Positions 1 through 6,613 of a stretch of DNA of 6,613 nucleotides are shown one piece after another. The notes beneath the pieces are model-generated. The model had not been told where the DNA came from. It did not search any database and saw only the letters and a program-made list of their open reading frames with translations. Positions within the stretch are counted from its first letter, which is position 1; each line of letters opens with the position of its first letter. Both the position numbers and the translations under genes were made by a program. Source of the stretch: an uncultured Sphingomonadales bacterium (GTDB lineage: Bacteria > Pseudomonadota > Alphaproteobacteria > Sphingomonadales > Sphingomonadaceae); NCBI GenBank assembly GCA_903911985.1, contig CAIWFP010000312.1, positions 1 to 6,613 on the forward strand, in the 5' to 3' direction.

Positions 1-1309
<1,309 letters not shown>

Positions 1310-1417
1310 GGTGCGTGTCTCCGGAAATAAACGGGAAGTTCGGGAAAAAGTTGCGCTGCCTCTACCCGCTGGCCCCGGGGGCTGCAAGCATTCGCGCAAG
1401 GGCCGAGAGGCGCGGGG

Positions 1418-2494
1418 TCAGGAAATTATGCCGGAGACCCGCGCAAAGCGTCCTTGTGGCTGGCGGATGGCCCACCACAACTGCCAAAGGCTGCGCGGCA
1501 GCAGGGCCCAGCCAATGAAATACCACGGCAGCATGATGCCGCCCCAATAGAAAGTGTCCGCCCGCGAGAAGGCTGAGATCATCACCACATAGCCGAGGAT
1601 CAGCAGCTGCGCGAAGAGCCCCGCGCGGCCCGGTAGCACCAGCCAGCCGACCAGCGGCAGCATGGCCAGCAACAGCGCCAGCTGGCGGGGCAGGGGGCCC
1701 AGTGAGGAGGTGTAGACCACCGCCTTCAGGAAAGCGGAGAAGCCTTGCGCGGCATGCCAGCCGGCCGAGGTGATATCGCCCGGGCGCACCAGCGCCGCCA
1801 CCTGCGCGGCATGCCAGGCCATGAAGGCGCCAAAGCCGGCGATAACCACCAGCCAGCCCGCGCCCTCGCGCCAGCGCCGGTCTGCCAGAGCGAAGGCCAG
1901 GGCCAGCATCGCATAGGGCAAGACCAGCTCGCGGATGGCAAGGCCACAGGCAATGGCGGCCACTTGCCACCACCACTGGCGCGGCCACCGCATGCGGGCG
2001 GCCAGCGCGATGGCGATGAACAGCCCGCCCCAATATTCATGCATCGCCATCAGCCCCTGATTGGAAACCATGGCGGCGCCCGTGCCCGCGGCCCCGCCGA
2101 TCAGCACCTGCTCCACCCAGTGAAGCCGGCCTTCCAGCGCGATGATCCACAGGAAGATGGCGACGAAGGCCAGCGCATAGGCCAGTACCTGTACCCCATG
2201 CCAGCCCAGATGCGCGCCGATCTCCGCCAAAGTGGGCAGGCGCATGGTGACGAAGGGCTTGAGCGGATAGTGATGCAGCCGGTGCATATCGGCCGCGGCC
2301 TGATGATAGGGGCGGCCCTTCACCAGTTCGGCGGCGATGTCGTGATAGAGGTGAACGTCGGTATAGCCGCCCTTTGCCGCCACGCGGATCGGCGGTGGCT
2401 GGGTGGTCAGGCACCATACGCTGGCCGCGAGCAGCAGCAGGCTGAACAGCACGGCGAAACGGCGGGGCAGGCGGGCGAGCATGGGATCGCCCAT
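1418..2494 (-). CDS. Multi-pass inner-membrane protein, unknown function, possibly GT-C glycosyltransferase-like
   Basis: The protein is about 358 residues from the chosen ATG. After a short basic N-terminus (LARLPRRF), a first hydrophobic segment spans about 13-29. A polar loop of roughly 70 residues follows (TDVHLYHDIAAELVKG, then HHYPLKPFVTMRLP). About seven or eight further membrane segments lie between 101 and 335, and the tail is basic. Two polar motifs sit among the helices: HEYWGG near 152-157 and IREL near 187-190. The architecture of one N-terminal helix, an extracytoplasmic loop with an acidic residue and aromatic/proline clusters, and then a helix bundle recalls GT-C lipid-linked sugar transferases. 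No diagnostic motif was recognised, so the function is unknown. The start is uncertain: ATG at 2494 has GGA 7 nt upstream, but ATG at 2527 (11 residues longer) and ATG at 2482 (4 shorter) are also possible. The gene lies downstream of the tRNA pair and upstream of ettA on the same strand. Confidence 0.85.
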   Translation of the reverse strand: MGDPMLARLPRRFAVLFSLLLLAASVWCLTTQPPPIRVAAKGGYTDVHLYHDIAAELVKGRPYHQAAADMHRLHHYPLKPFVTMRLPTLAEIGAHLGWHGVQVLAYALAFVAIFLWIIALEGRLHWVEQVLIGGAAGTGAAMVSNQGLMAMHEYWGGLFIAIALAARMRWPRQWWWQVAAIACGLAIRELVLPYAMLALAFALADRRWREGAGWLVVIAGFGAFMAWHAAQVAALVRPGDITSAGWHAAQGFSAFLKAVVYTSSLGPLPRQLALLLAMLPLVGWLVLPGRAGLFAQLLILGYVVMISAFSRADTFYWGGIMLPWYFIGWALLPRSLWQLWWAIRQPQGRFARVSGIIS

Positions 2495-2601
2495 TGGCCA
2501 ATCCGCGCGCCTGTGCAAGCGCAACATGCGTTTCGCGCAAGATTGGCGGCGCCAGAGGTGACGGAGGCGGCCACAAACATTCTTCGGCGATTTTGAAAAA
2601 T

Positions 2602-2678
<77 letters not shown>

Positions 2679-2689
2679 ACCTGGGGTTT

Positions 2690-2707
2690 GGCGGAGTTTC
2701 CTCCGCC
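2690..2707 (-). other. Perfect GAAA-tetraloop hairpin in the spacer between two tRNA genes
   Basis: Read on the minus strand, GGCGGAG (2707-2701), GAAA (2700-2697) and CTCCGCC (2696-2690) form a perfect 7-bp GC-rich stem capped by a GNRA tetraloop. It takes up 18 of the 35 nt separating the upstream tRNA-Ile2 from tRNA-Pro. No U-tract follows (next bases AAACCCC), so it is not a classic intrinsic terminator. A processing signal for tRNA maturation, a partial attenuator, or a folding insulator between the two cloverleaves are inferred possibilities. Confidence 0.6.
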
Positions 2708-2713
2708 GGAAGA

Positions 2714-2789
2714 TGGTGGGCCCGGCAGGATTCGAACCCGCGACCTAGCCGTTATGAGCGGCCAGCTCTAACCGCTGAGCTACAGGCCC
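2714..2789 (-). tRNA. tRNA-Ile2 (CAT anticodon, expected lysidine-modified); tRNA-Met is the alternative
   Basis: The 76-nt cloverleaf is complete with encoded CCA. Acceptor GGGCCTG/CGGGCCC carries discriminator A. The D arm is GCTC/GAGC with loop AGCGGTTA. The anticodon stem GGCCG/CGGCT (outer G-U) holds loop CTCATAA, which puts CAT at 2754-2756. The T arm GCGGG/CCTGC encloses TTCGAAT. CAT is shared by initiator Met, elongator Met and Ile2. The initiator is unlikely, since 1-72 is a normal G-C pair and the three G-C pairs of the initiator anticodon stem are absent. The segments GGTTAGAGC and CTCATAA plus AGGTCGC resemble bacterial tRNA-Ile2, and the acceptor has C4-G69 and C5-G68, the pairs linked to TilS recognition. 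If this is Ile2, TilS converts C34 to lysidine so that AUA is read as isoleucine. It is first in the minus-strand pair with tRNA-Pro. Confidence 0.88.
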
Positions 2790-2825
2790 ATCCTGCTCAC
2801 CGGTCTGGAACCAGCAAGCGCCCAC

Positions 2826-2854
2826 CCGTTAGCCGGGCTGACCCGACTAAGCAA
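2826..2854 (-). promoter_or_regulatory. Weak candidate promoter for the tRNA-Ile2/tRNA-Pro pair
   Basis: On the minus strand, TTGCTT (2854-2849) is followed after 17 bp by TAACGG (2831-2826), which would start transcription about 28 nt before tRNA-Ile2. The -35 element fits TTGACA moderately and the -10 element poorly. A 9-bp direct repeat AGCAAGCGC (2813-2821 and 2850-2858, plus strand) lies in the same gap. Position is the main support. Confidence 0.22.
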
Positions 2855-2870
2855 GCGCGGCCACTAGGCC

Positions 2871-2892
2871 AGCTTGCCGCGTTAGGCAAGCT
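2871..2892 (-). terminator. Perfect 8-bp hairpin spanning the deacetylase stop codon, possible transcript end
   Basis: AGCTTGCC and GGCAAGCT form a perfect 8-bp stem around a 6-nt loop, and the deacetylase TAA (2884-2882) lies in that loop. A second short dyad GGCC-TAGT-GGCC (2870-2859) follows at once on the minus strand. There is no U-tract, so an intrinsic terminator is not proven. A 3'-end stabilising structure, or a Rho-dependent end, would fit as well. It separates the deacetylase from the tRNA unit. Confidence 0.35.
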
Positions 2893-3886
2893 CGACGCTG
2901 GCCATAATCTCGCGAACCGTGGTCGGCAGCACGCCGCGTTCGCCCAGCCGGGCGAAGATGGTCCGCCACCAGTCATAAAGATCGTCGAGGTCGCCCTGGT
3001 TGCGCACATAGGGCGTGTGGCCGGGAGACAGCGAGGGGCTGTGAAACGACAGAACCAGCACCGGCAGATCTTCGCGCACGGCCACATCCACGCCGCGCAG
3101 CGCCTCCTCGACCGTAACGCCTTCCGGGGTGATGGGAATACGCTCCAGCAGGCCCAGCTGGGCCAGAAAGCCCCGCAGGCCCGGCAGGCGCTGTGTCAGC
3201 GGAAACAGCAGGGGCCCCAGCTTGCTCAACAATCCGGAATAGACCGTGGTCAGCGGCAGTTCGAGCAGGCTGCCCGGTTCGCCAACCCACCACGGCAGGA
3301 TGGGCAAATCCTGAAAATTGGGGCCACCACCGTCGCTATAGTCGAACCGGGCGCGGGCCGAAGTGTCGATGGCGATGCCCGCCTCGCGCAGAATTGCGGC
3401 GGTGTTGGGGCCGATGCCATAGCGTCCGGCACGGTAGATCAGCGGGGGCTGGCCGAAATTGGTGAGGATCGCCTCATGCAGTTTCATCAGTTTCGCGCGT
3501 TCGAGATGTTGGGGGAGGTTGCCCGCGAAGCTGTTGAACTCGTTGATAACCTCCTCGTTTGGCGGGCTGACCCATGGGTGCAGCTGCACGCCGATCTCCG
3601 CCCGGCCCTCGGCCACGGCCCCGCGCAGCAATTCGGCGGCCAGCGGTGACGTGGCGATGGGGTAATCCATGAGATATACCGGCACCACCCCGCGTCCCTC
3701 GCAAAATTGCTGGAACTTGCGGAGCCGGGCAACGCTGTCGATACGGTGGGCGGTGCGGGCCAGTGGCTCGGTCCAGTCGAAATCCTCCTCGGTGTCGACC
3801 GTGAGAAGATAGCGTTGCCCAAAGCCCTCCTTGAACCGAACCGGTCTGGAGCAATTTTTCAGATCGATGATATTCGCTTCAGACAA
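2882..3886 (-). CDS. Polysaccharide deacetylase (NodB/CE4-like) family protein
   Basis: The 334-residue protein has no signal peptide or membrane segment, so it is probably cytoplasmic. Motifs run in the order expected of the NodB-like deacetylase fold. LLTVDTEEDFDW at 27-38 has the catalytic/metal-binding acidic cluster starting at D31. EIGVQLHPW at 97-105 has metal-ligand candidate H103. YRAGRYG at 151-157 corresponds to the Arg motif (R152). LSFHSPSLSPGHTPYV at 279-294 has H282. The second His of the usual H-x3-x4-H motif is absent (HPWVSPPNEE), as I recall for the WalW-like branch of the family; such members are often near exopolysaccharide or cell-wall genes. The substrate cannot be read from sequence. 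The start is TTG, with AAGGGA upstream at 5-nt spacing; the next in-frame ATG is at residue 73, beyond the first motif. The gene begins 42 nt after the kinase-like gene ends and may be co-transcribed with it. Confidence 0.88.
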   Translation of the reverse strand: MSEANIIDLKNCSRPVRFKEGFGQRYLLTVDTEEDFDWTEPLARTAHRIDSVARLRKFQQFCEGRGVVPVYLMDYPIATSPLAAELLRGAVAEGRAEIGVQLHPWVSPPNEEVINEFNSFAGNLPQHLERAKLMKLHEAILTNFGQPPLIYRAGRYGIGPNTAAILREAGIAIDTSARARFDYSDGGGPNFQDLPILPWWVGEPGSLLELPLTTVYSGLLSKLGPLLFPLTQRLPGLRGFLAQLGLLERIPITPEGVTVEEALRGVDVAVREDLPVLVLSFHSPSLSPGHTPYVRNQGDLDDLYDWWRTIFARLGERGVLPTTVREIMASVELA

Positions 3887-3900
3887 AATGTTCCCTTGAA

Positions 3901-3913
3901 CCGGATATACCGG
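3901..3913 (-). promoter_or_regulatory. CCGG-flanked interrupted palindrome before the deacetylase, possible -10 or operator
   Basis: CCGGTATATCCGG on the minus strand is an inverted repeat of CCGG around TATAT. It lies in the 42-nt gap upstream of the deacetylase start. TATATC (3909-3904) could serve as a -10, giving a very short leader, but no good -35 stands 16-18 bp upstream. It may instead be an operator, or chance. Confidence 0.22.
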
Positions 3914-3928
3914 CCTAAATCGCGTGAA

Positions 3929-5884
3929 TCAGGGAAATTTCCCCCGGGGTTCAACGCTATGGCCTGTGTCGATTTGGGTCAAGCCCGGCAGGTATAAACA
4001 CAAGGTGGCGCCATCGCGTTCCCGTTCCACCGTCAGCCCGCCGCCGGCGACCCGCGCCTCTGCCCGGGCCAGCCGCAGGGCAAAGCCGGTGCCGAACATG
4101 CCGGCGCTCGGCCCTTCTTGCGCGGGATGCACCGCCGCGCGGAACAGGGCGGCTTCGCCCTCCCCGTCAATCAGCGCGACGAGAGCGGCGGGCAGGCTGA
4201 CCGACATGCGGGCAAGCCCAGCCTTGCGGGTAAGCCGCAGGCTCAGGCTTTCACCGTGGCCCGCGACCGCCACCAGCGTGGCCAATAGCCGCCAGCACAG
4301 CCGCTCGGTTTCTATCGGGGCCAGCGCCAGCGTCAGTGGGCGGGCGATTCCGTCCAGCTCCAGCGCGATGTTATGGGCGCTGGTGTGGCGCTCCAGCCGC
4401 GCAAGCGTGCCGCAAACGCAATCGGCCAGATCGCTGGTCCCGGCGGTCAGTTCCATGGCGCCGGAATCGATGCGGGCGAGGCGCTCCAACTCCTCGAAAC
4501 CGGCCAGCATCCGCGCGGCATCGGCGGCGATAACGGCCGCCAGCGCCCGGTATTCATGCGGCGTGGGGCCAAACAATTGTTGCTGAATGATCTCGGCAAA
4601 GCCCTGAATGGCATTCACCGGGGTGCGCAGTTCGTGCAGGGCCTGACGCAGGCGGTCGGCATGGCTGTCGGTAGGCTGCCCGTCACTGGCCGGGCTTTCG
4701 CCGGGCTGGCTTGGGGGCGCAAGTGCGGCGGCATTAACCGGGGCGCGGCGGCGCAAACGGCCAAGATAGCCGACAAACCTGCCGCCCAGTATGTCGAATT
4801 GGGGAATTGCGTCCAGTTGCCATGCGCCCGAAATCGCCGGCGCGCCGGTCAGATGGGTGGCAACTGCGCGAATGGGTTGCTGGTGGGCAATGAGTTCGGC
4901 CAGCGCGCTGGTCGTCCCCGCGCCTCCTTCCGACGCGTTGTCCTCGCCGATATCGCCAAGCCACAGGCCAACAACCATTGGCCCAATCGCCGCGTCGGCG
5001 CGAATGACGCAGCCGTCGCAATCGGTCTCGATGTCAAAGGCCATGGCGACAGGGGCTCCGGGCTCCTCGCCCAGTGGCAGGCGGGGGGCGTCTTGCGAGT
5101 AGGGCAGGGGGGCTGCCCCCTCGCGCTGCGCCGCCTCGCGCGTCCGCCGGAAGGCCTCGATGCGGCGGACGATGGCGCCAATGCCCTCGTCGGCGGGGAG
5201 CTGGGCGGTGGGGGGCGTGGCTACTTTTGGTTCAGTGTCGGTCAGGGGGGCTGGAGCTTCTGCCGGGCTTGCACCGTCCACAGGCGCTGTCGCCACGGCG
5301 AGGGGTTCCCCACCAACGGAGAGGGAGGGGGCTTCCGCGAGGTTCACGGGTGGCGCCGGTGAGGGGGCCATGGGCGCGGTGCCGGATGGGGCGGCAAGTG
5401 GTGGCTCGCCGCCGAGGTCATCGCTTGCCACCGCCTCGCCACCGGCATTCGCCAGGGCAATGCGACCGCCGCCGAGCCTTGCCAGAAGTTCGCGAGGGCC
5501 CGGGGTCAGATCGCGCCGCTGCCACAGCATCGACCAGCAGGCAGGCGGCAGCGCGGGGATGAGATCCAGCCAGGAGGCCTCCTCCAGCCGGGCGGCGTGC
5601 AGCGCGGCCCTGGCCACCGCTGGCGCGGCATGGGACAGGCTGGCCACCAGCCGGGGTGAACGTAGCCGCAAGCCCGGCTGGCCGAGCATGGCGGCAATCT
5701 CGGCGTCGGGGAACTCGGTGCACAGGGCGCTCACCCGCAGATAGGCCGCGTCAAGCAGATCACCGCGCGCCTCGCTCGGCGCCGCGCCCAGCAGATCCAG
5801 CAATTGCGTCAGCTGCACGCGCGCCATGTTCCGCCCGGGTGTGGGCAGGCGCAGAACCGTGGCAAGGCGGTCATCATAACGCAT
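3929..5884 (-). CDS. Soluble histidine-kinase-like protein with PAS-like region, intact His box and degenerate ATPase domain
   Basis: The protein has 651 residues and no membrane segments. Residues 1-140 are Ala/Leu-rich and helical, perhaps HEAT-like. Residues 157-232 form a Pro/Ala-rich linker. About 280-381 resembles a PAS fold: FDIETDCDG at 283-291 at one end and GAWQLDAIPQFDILGGRFVGYLG near the other. About 408-475 is a HisKA dimerisation domain with LHELRTP at 416-422, phospho-acceptor H417. About 510-635 corresponds to the HATPase_c domain, but only the G2 box is recognisable (GTGFAL, 598-603). In the N-box position the Asn residues are Ala (RLCWRLLATLVAV, A535 and A539). The G1 DxGxG is missing (SVSLPAALVALIDG). 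The protein may therefore be a pseudokinase, scaffold or phosphoacceptor rather than a conventional kinase. The frame is open throughout with no frameshift. ATG at 5884 is preferred because MRYDDRLATVL resembles remembered sphingomonad homologues; ATG at 5827 is an alternative. No response regulator gene is adjacent. It is divergent from the Lrp-type gene and followed after 42 nt by the deacetylase. Confidence 0.85.
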   Translation of the reverse strand: MRYDDRLATVLRLPTPGRNMARVQLTQLLDLLGAAPSEARGDLLDAAYLRVSALCTEFPDAEIAAMLGQPGLRLRSPRLVASLSHAAPAVARAALHAARLEEASWLDLIPALPPACWSMLWQRRDLTPGPRELLARLGGGRIALANAGGEAVASDDLGGEPPLAAPSGTAPMAPSPAPPVNLAEAPSLSVGGEPLAVATAPVDGASPAEAPAPLTDTEPKVATPPTAQLPADEGIGAIVRRIEAFRRTREAAQREGAAPLPYSQDAPRLPLGEEPGAPVAMAFDIETDCDGCVIRADAAIGPMVVGLWLGDIGEDNASEGGAGTTSALAELIAHQQPIRAVATHLTGAPAISGAWQLDAIPQFDILGGRFVGYLGRLRRRAPVNAAALAPPSQPGESPASDGQPTDSHADRLRQALHELRTPVNAIQGFAEIIQQQLFGPTPHEYRALAAVIAADAARMLAGFEELERLARIDSGAMELTAGTSDLADCVCGTLARLERHTSAHNIALELDGIARPLTLALAPIETERLCWRLLATLVAVAGHGESLSLRLTRKAGLARMSVSLPAALVALIDGEGEAALFRAAVHPAQEGPSAGMFGTGFALRLARAEARVAGGGLTVERERDGATLCLYLPGLTQIDTGHSVEPRGKFP

Positions 5885-5964
5885 TGGCTGTTTGGCGAAT
5901 TTCCCGTTGTGCCGCGAGGGCCTTGTGGGGAAGAGCCGGGGCGCTTCCGTAACGGGCCCCTACC

Positions 5965-5982
5965 TATCAGCTGGAGCCGATA
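5965..5982. promoter_or_regulatory. 18-bp near-perfect dyad, candidate operator
   Basis: TATCAGCT-GG-AGCCGATA is an inverted repeat with 7 of 8 arm positions paired around a 2-bp centre; the single mismatch is A5969 against C5978. It is 81 bp upstream of the kinase-like start and 165 bp upstream of the Lrp-type start. Size and symmetry suit a dimeric helix-turn-helix regulator, but the binding protein is unknown. Confidence 0.35.
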
Positions 5983-6054
5983 CCGAAAGCGGCGCGCGGG
6001 GCGCGTTGCAAAACGGGACGGGTGCGGGCATAGACAAGAATATTGCGGCCGGAC

Positions 6055-6068
6055 GCCGGTTTACCGGC
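6055..6068. promoter_or_regulatory. 14-bp dyad GCCGGT-TT-ACCGGC, candidate operator
   Basis: Two perfect 6-bp arms flank a TT centre, about 80 bp before the Lrp-type start codon. In GC-rich DNA a short CG-rich dyad can arise by chance. It resembles the CCGG-flanked dyad before the deacetylase (3901-3913), though spacing differs by one base. Confidence 0.28.
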
Positions 6069-6101
6069 AAATCATGCCGCACAGGGTACGAAAGTTGCCC
6101 A

Positions 6102-6140
6102 CAGGATTATTTGGCAGGAATATCTGGCAGGATTATTTGG
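6102..6140 (+). repeat. Three tandem 13-bp repeats directly upstream of the Lrp-type gene
   Basis: CAGGATTATTTGG occurs perfectly at 6102-6114 and 6128-6140. Between them, with no gap, is CAGGAATATCTGG (6115-6127), differing at two positions. The array ends 6 nt before the start codon and is AT-rich against a GC-rich background. The middle copy is an imperfect palindrome with CAG/CTG ends. CAG and AT-rich cores are features of Lrp-family sites, so autoregulation is a reasonable inference. The last copy runs into the G-rich stretch that would be the ribosome binding site. Confidence 0.75.
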
Positions 6141-6146
6141 GGGCCC

Positions 6147-6613
6147 ATGGCAAATCTCGATTCTATCGACCGGCGCCTGCTGGCCGAACTGCAAGACGAA
6201 GGGCGCGTCACCAATGTCGAGCTGGCCACCCGCGTCGGCCTGACCGCGCCGCCCTGCCTGCGCCGCGTGCGCGCGCTGGAGGACAGCGGCATCATCCGCG
6301 GCTATCACGCCGATCTGGATGGGGCGAAGCTGGGCTTTGCCATCACGGTGTTTGCCATGGTTTCCCTGAAGTCTCAGGCCGAGGATGCGTTGCGCGGCTT
6401 CGAGGAACACATGCGTACCCTGCCGGAAGTGCGCGAATGCCACATGCTGAACGGCGAGATCGACTTCATCCTGAAAATCGTGGCGAAGGATTTGCAGAGC
6501 TTTCAGGAATTCCTGACCTCACGCCTGACTGTGGCCCCCAATGTGGGCAGCGTGAAGACGTCGCTGACCATTCGCACGGCGAAGCAGTTGCCGGGGGTGC
6601 CGCTGGAGGGGTG
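6147..6613 (+). CDS. Lrp/AsnC family transcriptional regulator, stop just outside the window
   Basis: 155 codons are visible, a near full-length member of the ~150-160-residue family. Residues 4-62 form the AsnC-type winged helix-turn-helix: LDSIDRRLLAELQDEGR, then VELATRVGL, recognition helix APPCLRRVRALE, and wing IIRGYHADLD. Residues 65-147 form the RAM ligand-binding/oligomerisation domain, with VRECHMLNGEIDFILKIV at 95-112 and SLTIRTAKQLPGVPL at the end. Family members bind DNA as dimers to hexadecamers and respond to amino acids or other small effectors; the ligand here cannot be inferred. The last bases are TG in frame, probably the first two of a TGA stop, so the protein is likely 155 residues. 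ATG at 6147 follows a G-run (6139-6143) only 3 nt away, a poor Shine-Dalgarno. Three 13-bp repeats lie immediately upstream. The gene is divergent from the kinase-like gene. Confidence 0.94.
   Translation, partial: MANLDSIDRRLLAELQDEGRVTNVELATRVGLTAPPCLRRVRALEDSGIIRGYHADLDGAKLGFAITVFAMVSLKSQAEDALRGFEEHMRTLPEVRECHMLNGEIDFILKIVAKDLQSFQEFLTSRLTVAPNVGSVKTSLTIRTAKQLPGVPLEG

Larger units (their letters stand above)
5885..6146. promoter_or_regulatory. Divergent intergenic control region between kinase-like and Lrp-type genes
   Basis: These 262 bp contain no convincing gene and must hold the promoters of both divergent genes. The half nearest the kinase-like gene is very GC-rich and has one near-perfect dyad (5965-5982). 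The half nearest the Lrp-type gene has a second dyad (6055-6068) and then an AT-richer tandem repeat array (6102-6140). No consensus -35/-10 pair stands out on either strand. The best weak candidate for the Lrp-type gene is TTGCCC (6095-6100) with GAATAT (6118-6123), 17 bp apart. Confidence 0.6.

Noticed and set aside
1745..2596. 283-codon plus-strand frame
   Set aside because: It is antisense to the membrane-protein gene; the composition is His/Gln/Arg-rich with no recognisable domain.
3932..3949. GGGAAATTTCCC palindrome followed by CCGGGG
   Set aside because: It lies within the last codons of the kinase-like gene (residues GKFP); the palindrome has no loop and no U-tract, so a coding coincidence is likelier than a terminator.
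4373..5362. 329-codon plus-strand frame
   Set aside because: It is antisense to the kinase-like gene. Long shadow frames are expected in GC-rich coding DNA, and no domain or ribosome binding site supports it.
3929..5884. Frameshift or pseudogene as the cause of the missing kinase motifs
   Set aside because: The frame is uninterrupted, the G2 box and C-terminus are in the same frame as the His box, and codon use is normal, so divergence rather than disruption explains it.
6102..6140. Tandem repeats considered as a CRISPR array
   Set aside because: The 13-bp units are contiguous with no spacers and there are no cas genes.
6072..6443. 123-codon minus-strand frame overlapping the Lrp-type gene
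   Set aside because: The plus strand encodes a clear winged-helix plus RAM domain protein through this stretch; the antisense frame has no recognisable content.

Overview
The window looks like ordinary chromosomal DNA from a GC-rich alphaproteobacterium, most likely a sphingomonad (Sphingomonadales). That placement rests on the wording of the EttA and Lrp-type proteins, on high GC with G/C-ending codons, and on GTG and TTG starts. It comes from memory of family sequences, not from a search. No transposase, integrase, phage gene, CRISPR array or attachment-site duplication was seen.

Layout, left to right. (1) Positions 1-1309, minus strand: the first 436 codons of ettA, the ABC-F translation factor that gates the ribosome; the 3' end lies outside the window. 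(2) 1418-2494, minus: a multi-pass membrane protein of unknown function with faint resemblance to GT-C glycosyltransferases. (3) 2602-2678 and 2714-2789, minus: tRNA-Pro(TGG) and a CAT-anticodon tRNA best read as tRNA-Ile2. They are transcribed Ile2 first, and a perfect GAAA-capped hairpin fills most of the 35-nt spacer. (4) 2882-3886, minus: a polysaccharide deacetylase-like protein starting at TTG, its stop codon inside a perfect 8-bp hairpin. (5) 3929-5884, minus: a 651-residue soluble histidine-kinase-like protein with an intact phospho-acceptor His box but a badly eroded ATP-binding domain. (6) 5885-6146: a divergent control region with two dyads and three tandem 13-bp repeats. (7) 6147 to the window end, plus: an Lrp/AsnC-family regulator, nearly complete.

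How the parts may relate: the kinase-like gene and the deacetylase gene are 42 nt apart on the same strand and could be one transcript, linking signalling to envelope or exopolysaccharide modification. The Lrp-type regulator is divergent from the kinase-like gene, and the repeats just before its start codon are good candidates for its own binding sites. The two tRNAs look like a small separate unit. ettA and the membrane protein are co-directional, 108 bp apart, with no obvious terminator between them.

No clearly novel multi-gene system was found. The items most worth a second look are the degenerate kinase, the 13-bp repeat array before the Lrp gene, and the inter-tRNA hairpin.
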